Positions 59,878 through 64,000 of a stretch of 64,000 bases of DNA are shown here, piece by piece. The notes beneath the pieces are model-generated. The model was not told the DNA's origin. It saw only the letters and a program-made list of their open reading frames with translations, and searched no databases. Positions within the stretch are counted from its first letter, which is position 1, and every line of letters begins with the position of its first letter. The position numbers and the translations under genes are program-made. The stretch comes from Allobosea sp. BK604 (GTDB taxonomy: Bacteria > Pseudomonadota > Alphaproteobacteria > Rhizobiales > Beijerinckiaceae): contig NZ_SLZF01000010.1 in the NCBI RefSeq assembly GCF_004341515.1, positions 186,001 through 250,000 on the forward strand, given 5' to 3'.

Positions 59878-60444
59878 TCAGCGCTCGTCGTCGCCGCCGG
59901 CCTCAGCCAGGGCAGCACCGACCTCGAGGCCGAGATCGTCAAGGTCGAACTCCTCGCGGGCGGTGACGTTCTCGCCCTGCGCCTGGCGCTCGGCTTCCTC
60001 GGCCGAACGGGCGACGTTGACGGTGACCGTGACAGAGACTTCCGGGTGCAGCACGACAGGGACGGTGTGCAGGCCGAGCGTCTTGATCGGCGTGTTGAGC
60101 GTGACCTGGTTGCGGTCGACGCTGAAGCCGGCCTTGGTCAGGGCCTCGGCCACGTCGCGGGTCGAGACCGAACCGTAGAGCACACCGGATTCGCCCGACT
60201 GGCGCAGCATCACGACGGTCTGGCCATTGAGGCTCTCGGCGACCGAATCGGCCTCCTTCTTCAGCTCGAGGTTGCGGGTCTCGAGTTGGGCGCGCTGGGT
60301 CTCGAAGCGCTTCCTGTTCTCCTCGGTGGCGCGCAGCGCCTTGCCGCGGGCGAGCAGGTAGTTGCGGCCGAAGCCGTCGCGGACGCGCACGACTTCGCCC
60401 ATCTGGCCAAGCTTCGCGACGCGTTCGAGCAGGATCACTTCCAT
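59878..60444 (-). CDS. rplI: 50S ribosomal protein L9
   Basis: The 188 residues begin [20 protein letters not shown], with the family signature [17 protein letters not shown] in the N-terminal RNA-binding domain. A central helix (about 50-80) and C-terminal domain follow, and then an acidic Ala/Glu-rich tail longer than in E. coli. AAGGAGAAG precedes the ATG. It is the last gene of the rpsF-rpsR-DUF2232-rplI unit. Confidence 0.98.
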   Translation of the reverse strand: MEVILLERVAKLGQMGEVVRVRDGFGRNYLLARGKALRATEENRKRFETQRAQLETRNLELKKEADSVAESLNGQTVVMLRQSGESGVLYGSVSTRDVAEALTKAGFSVDRNQVTLNTPIKTLGLHTVPVVLHPEVSVTVTVNVARSAEEAERQAQGENVTAREEFDLDDLGLEVGAALAEAGGDDER

Positions 60445-60471
60445 GGTTCTTCTCCTTCTTGGGCTTGCTGT

Positions 60472-61425
60472 TCAGGTGTTGACGGTAGGCGGGAGCGGAG
60501 GCTTCGGGCCGCGCTTGCGCAGCCCGAACAGGGAATCGGCCATGCCGACGAGGGTCAGCAGCGGCGTCAGCAGGGCCTGCATCACGATCAGTGCGACATA
60601 GACCGCGATCAGCGCCGGCGCCCGCCAGGGCTTGCCGCGGGTGAGGTCGTGGATCAGGGCGAGCCCGCTGAACATGAACACGGCGAGCAGCGCGCCCGTC
60701 AGCGCCGCGCCCGCGACGCCGATGAAGCCGCCGAACGAGATCGTCACCAGCGCGGCGGCGAGCAGGAACAGGGCCCGGCGCGGCACGGTCGTCGCCGGAA
60801 TGAAGGGCCAGGGCCGCGGCAGCCGGCCGGAGACCTGGACGGCCTTGGCGGCGAGCCAGAGATTGGCGACGAGCGTGGTGACGAAGGAGGCGCCGATGCC
60901 GACGGGCACGGCCGGCGCCAGGCGCTGCGCCAGCTCGGACAGGTTCGCGTCCGGCGTCAGCGTGATCAACTGGCCGCGCACCATCTCGTTGAGCAGGTTC
61001 TCGATCACCCGCGCGATCACCGAGCGATAGGTGTCGTAATCCGTGGTCATCACCAGGGCACTGCCGACCGTGGTCAGTGCCGCCGTCGCCGCGATCCAGA
61101 CCAGGAGATGGCCGAGCGGATACCATTCGGTGGTGCCGTTGCCGTCACCGCGCGCGAGCAGGGCGAGATAGGCGATCCACCAGGCCGGCAGGGCGACGAT
61201 GAGCGCGAAGTTCAGGCCGGCGGGAAGACTGAGCGCGACGGCGCCGGCGACAGCGCCCGCGGCCATGGCGACGAGGCCGGCGCGATGGTTCCAGCCGAGC
61301 GCGGCAATGAAGATCGGCAGGGGCGCGGCCGAATACAGCAGCACGGCCAGCGGCGATCCGGTGATCACCACTGCGAAGAGAAGCGCCGAAACCAGGCCGG
61401 CGCCGATGCCGACGATCGGAAGCAT
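60472..61425 (-). CDS. DUF2232-family membrane protein
   Basis: A 317-residue integral membrane protein with about eight helices, located between rpsR and rplI as is usual in alphaproteobacteria. Segments such as AAPLPIFIAALGWNHRAG and LALIHDLTRGKPWRAPAL match the DUF2232 pattern as I recall it. The fold is thought to resemble ECF-transporter S components, but the function is not known. Confidence 0.85.
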   Translation of the reverse strand: MLPIVGIGAGLVSALLFAVVITGSPLAVLLYSAAPLPIFIAALGWNHRAGLVAMAAGAVAGAVALSLPAGLNFALIVALPAWWIAYLALLARGDGNGTTEWYPLGHLLVWIAATAALTTVGSALVMTTDYDTYRSVIARVIENLLNEMVRGQLITLTPDANLSELAQRLAPAVPVGIGASFVTTLVANLWLAAKAVQVSGRLPRPWPFIPATTVPRRALFLLAAALVTISFGGFIGVAGAALTGALLAVFMFSGLALIHDLTRGKPWRAPALIAVYVALIVMQALLTPLLTLVGMADSLFGLRKRGPKPPLPPTVNT

Positions 61426-61588
61426 GCTTTCGTCCTGCTGTCCCGCTGCTCCCGGGCCGTTCCGGCCGGGCAGGGTGAGAGGCGTCTCGCCTCAACATAC
61501 CAGACGGGTTTTCACCGCCTGGCGACCAAGTTCTGTCGGTTCAATAGAGCCGGTGGCGCCATGGCGCCACCGGAAAAGCTTCAGCCGC

Positions 61589-61834
61589 TCAGCGGATGAC
61601 GTAGGGCAGCAGGCCGAGGAAGCGGGCGCGCTTGATCGCCTGGGCGAGCTCACGCTGCTTCTTGGCCGAGACGGCCGTGATGCGGGACGGCACGATCTTG
61701 CCGCGCTCCGAGATGTAGCGCGAGAGCAGACGGACGTCCTTGTAGTCGATCTTCGGGGCGCCTTCGCCCGAGAACGGGCAGGACTTGCGGCGGCGGAAGA
61801 AGGGGCGGCGAGCGCCGGCAGATGCAGTCGACAT
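61589..61834 (-). CDS. rpsR: 30S ribosomal protein S18
   Basis: The 81 residues show the S18 signature [20 protein letters not shown] and [20 protein letters not shown], ending LGLLPYVIR. The basic N terminus [15 protein letters not shown] is typical. It lies three bases after rpsF. Partner of S6 in the 30S platform. Confidence 0.98.
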   Translation of the reverse strand: MSTASAGARRPFFRRRKSCPFSGEGAPKIDYKDVRLLSRYISERGKIVPSRITAVSAKKQRELAQAIKRARFLGLLPYVIR

Positions 61835-61837
61835 GGA

Positions 61838-62293
61838 TCAGGCCTCCCCGGCAGGCGCAGCTTCGCCGCCAGCTTCGTCTTCGCGGCGCGGACGGTCACG
61901 GCGCGGGCCGCGATCGAAACGGTCGCCACCACGCTCGAAGCGGTCGCCCCGCTCGCCGCGGTCGTCACGATCGCGCTTCTGCAGCATGGCCGACTGGCCT
62001 TCCTCGAGCTCCTCGACGCGGATGGTCAGGAAGCGCAGGACGTCTTCGTTGATGCGCATCTGGCGCTCCATCTCCAGCACGGCGGCGGAGGGGGCGTCGA
62101 TGTTCAGCAGCGAGTAGTGAGCCTTGCGGTTCTTCTTGATGCGATAGCCGAGGGACTTCACGCCCCAATATTCGACCTTGGGGACCGAACCGCCATTCGC
62201 CTCGATGATGCCCTTGAACTGCTCGACGAGGGCTTCGACCTGCTGCGCGCTGACATCCTGCCGCGCGAGCAGCACATGCTCGTACAATGCCAT
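61838..62293 (-). CDS. rpsF: 30S ribosomal protein S6
   Basis: The 151 residues contain the S6 fold ([54 protein letters not shown]) in the first 105. An Arg/Asp/Gly-rich tail follows, made of repeated [23 protein letters not shown] units, and the protein ends Ala/Glu-rich. Such charged tails are common in alphaproteobacterial S6. First gene of the ribosomal unit; its promoter should lie in 62294-62627. Confidence 0.98.
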   Translation of the reverse strand: MALYEHVLLARQDVSAQQVEALVEQFKGIIEANGGSVPKVEYWGVKSLGYRIKKNRKAHYSLLNIDAPSAAVLEMERQMRINEDVLRFLTIRVEELEEGQSAMLQKRDRDDRGERGDRFERGGDRFDRGPRRDRPRREDEAGGEAAPAGEA

Positions 62294-62627
62294 AGATGGC
62301 CTTTCTGTTTCACCTCTGCTTCGCCCGGCGCGGAGCCCTCCGAGCCCTGGATAAGGCCCGACAGGATTTCATCGAAGGCGGAGACACGGGATGACGGCTC
62401 CAAGGAGCCTGCGGCAGCATCCGGGAAGGACGCAACTCGCCATCCGTTCAGCCTCCGGCCGAACAGCAGATGGCGGCTGATACAGGCTCGGGGCACTTCG
62501 CGCAAGCACAATCCAGAACTTATCGGGCCTGAAAGCCGAATACTTCCCCGGCAATGCTTGACTTGATGTGCCAAGCAATGTGAGAGGCGCGCCAGTTTGC
62601 CACATCGTTAACACGAGGTTTGACAGC
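62294..62627. other. Divergent rpsF-fabD intergenic region
   Basis: These 334 bases separate two outward-facing operons and must hold both promoters. TTGACT (62558-62563) is a plausible -35 for fabD, but the -10 (TGAGAG, 62581) is poor. No hairpin, repeat or small gene with a ribosome site was found. Frames present on the minus strand run through the rpsF start and are not supported. Confidence 0.4.
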
Positions 62628-63572
62628 ATGACGACCGCGCTGATCTTTCCCGGGCAGGGTTCTCAGGCCGTCGGCATGGGCAAGAGCCTGGCCGAGGCCT
62701 TTCCAGCTGCGCGGGCTGTCTTCGACGAGGTCGATGCCGCCCTGTCGCAGAAGCTCTCCACGCTGATGTTCGAGGGGCCGGCCGAGGAGCTGACGCTCAC
62801 CGCCAATGCCCAGCCGGCGCTGATGGCGGCCAGCCTCGCGGTCGTGAAGGTGCTCGAAGCCGAGGCCGGCTTCTCGTTGAAGCGCGACGCCGCTTTCGTC
62901 GCCGGCCACTCGCTCGGCGAATATTCGGCGCTTGCCGCCGCCGGCGCCTTCTCGATCTCCGACGCGGCCAGGCTGCTGCGCATCCGCGGCGATGCCATGC
63001 AGAAGGCCGTGCCGGCGGGTGAGGGCGCCATGGCGGCGCTGCTTGGCGTCGAGCTCGACAAGGCGCGCGAGCTCGCGGCCGAGGCGGCTCAAGGTCAGGT
63101 CTGCGAGGCGGCAAACGACAATGGCGGCGGCCAGGTCGTGCTCTCGGGTGCCAAGGCGGCAATCGAGCGCGCCATTGCGCTGGCGCCCGAACGGGGCATC
63201 AAGCGCGCCCTGTCGCTTCCGGTCTCGGCGCCGTTCCATTGCGCGCTGATGCAGCCTGCTGCCGACGCGATGCGGGACGCCCTCGCCAAGGTCGAGGTCA
63301 GGGCGCCGGTCGTGCCGGTCATGGCCAATGTCGGGGCCGCGCCGCTGTCCGATCCGGATGCGATCCGCGCCTCGCTGGTGGCGCAGGTCACCGGCACGGT
63401 GCGCTGGCGTGAATGCGTGCTGGCGCTGGCCGATGCCGGTGTCACCCGTTTCATCGAGGTCGGCAGCGGCAAGGTCCTCGCCGGCCTGGTCAAGCGCATC
63501 GCGGCGGGCGCGAGTGCCATCTCGATCGGCACCGCCGACGATATCAAGAGCTACGGCACTCCAAACGGGTAG
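62628..63572 (+). CDS. fabD: Malonyl-CoA:ACP transacylase
   Basis: Loads malonate onto acyl carrier protein for fatty-acid synthesis. The 314 residues begin TTALIFPGQGSQAVGMGKSL. Catalytic S95 lies in AGHSLGEYSALAA, Arg follows in LLRIRGDAMQ, and H204 lies in SAPFHCALMQPA. The ATG at 62628 was chosen because the 20 upstream residues have no family character. fabG follows after 47 bases. Confidence 0.97.
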   Translation: MTTALIFPGQGSQAVGMGKSLAEAFPAARAVFDEVDAALSQKLSTLMFEGPAEELTLTANAQPALMAASLAVVKVLEAEAGFSLKRDAAFVAGHSLGEYSALAAAGAFSISDAARLLRIRGDAMQKAVPAGEGAMAALLGVELDKARELAAEAAQGQVCEAANDNGGGQVVLSGAKAAIERAIALAPERGIKRALSLPVSAPFHCALMQPAADAMRDALAKVEVRAPVVPVMANVGAAPLSDPDAIRASLVAQVTGTVRWRECVLALADAGVTRFIEVGSGKVLAGLVKRIAAGASAISIGTADDIKSYGTPNG

Positions 63573-63619
63573 GTGGCCCAGCGGGGTAATCGGCTGGGGA
63601 GCCGAAAAGGGGAGGTGAC

Positions 63620-64000
63620 ATGTTTGATCTGACGGGGAAAAGAGCCCTGGTGACCGGGGCGACCGGTGGCCTCGGCGGCGCCATCGCCCGCGTGCTCCAC
63701 GCCCAGGGCGCGAGCGTCGCGCTGTCCGGCACGCGCGTCGAGGCGCTCGAGGCGCTCGCGGCCGAACTCGGCGAGCGGGTCGCGGTGACGCCGTGCAACC
63801 TCTCCGACAAGGCTTCGGTCGAGGCCCTGGTGCCGGCGGCCGAGGAGAAGCTCGGCGGGCTCGACATCCTCGTCAACAATGCCGGCGTCACGCGCGACAA
63901 CCTGTTCATGCGCCTCAAGGACGAGGATTGGGACAGTGTCATCGCCGTCAACCTCACCGCCGCCTTCCGCCTCTCCCGCGCGGCCGTGAAGAGCATGATG
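63620..64000 (+). CDS. fabG: 3-oxoacyl-ACP reductase (3' part outside window)
   Basis: NADPH-dependent reduction of beta-ketoacyl-ACP. The visible 127 codons start FDLTGKRALVTGATGGLGGA with the TGxxxGxG cofactor motif. LSGTRVEALEAL, the LDILVNNAGVTRDNLFMRLK block that distinguishes FabG from other SDRs, and VIAVNLTAAFRLSRAAVKSM follow. GGGAGGTG precedes the ATG. The catalytic Ser/Tyr/Lys lie beyond the right edge. Confidence 0.96.
   Translation, partial: MFDLTGKRALVTGATGGLGGAIARVLHAQGASVALSGTRVEALEALAAELGERVAVTPCNLSDKASVEALVPAAEEKLGGLDILVNNAGVTRDNLFMRLKDEDWDSVIAVNLTAAFRLSRAAVKSMM

Overview
This 64 kb window is GC-rich and almost fully coding. It reads as a chromosomal segment of an alphaproteobacterium, most likely a Hyphomicrobiales (Rhizobiales) member near Bosea, Methylobacteriaceae or Bradyrhizobiaceae. 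The assignment rests on gene content and order seen here: a 14-gene nuo operon with an extended NuoE, followed by birA, RNase J, methylmalonyl-CoA epimerase and a DUF1467 protein; clpP-clpX-lon; and rpsF-rpsR-DUF2232-rplI-dnaB-alr-radA-cvpA-purF. No search could be run, so the genus is inference.

Layout. 1-8.7 kb: end of pstS, a divergent DMT exporter/LysR pair, membrane proteins of unknown function, tgt and a secreted alpha/beta hydrolase. 9-17 kb: eno, queF, a TadG-like von Willebrand protein, a HEAT-repeat protein, kdsA with an MFS transporter, and a multicopper-oxidase homologue that has lost most copper ligands. 17.3-25.4 kb: tRNA-Leu, tig, clpP, clpX, lon (with a sigma-32-like promoter), tRNA-Asp, a 65-residue protein and tRNA-Val. 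25.4-26.5 kb: two exported proteins (M15-like and HdeA-like). 26.8-43.1 kb: nuoA to nuoN (complex I) with three extra genes inserted. 43.1-46.8 kb: birA, rnj, mce, a RidA-like protein and DUF1467. 47.3-52.4 kb: two cyclophilins around an unknown exported protein, queA, a YfgM-like protein and der. 52.5-62.3 kb, minus strand: ribosomal proteins, dnaB, alr, radA, cvpA, purF and an SDR. 62.6 kb to the end: fabD and the start of fabG.

Themes. Most genes are housekeeping: respiration, protein quality control, translation, replication/repair, cell envelope and lipid synthesis. Three queuosine genes (queF, queA, tgt) lie in separate places. No prophage, IS element, CRISPR array or defence island was seen. 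The less ordinary content is (a) a pentapeptide-repeat gene and a two-helix membrane protein stitched into the nuo operon by overlapping stop/start codons; (b) enzymes with altered metal sites (Tgt, the multicopper-oxidase homologue); and (c) short palindromic repeats, including one pair in the nuo operon whose arms differ by compensatory base changes.
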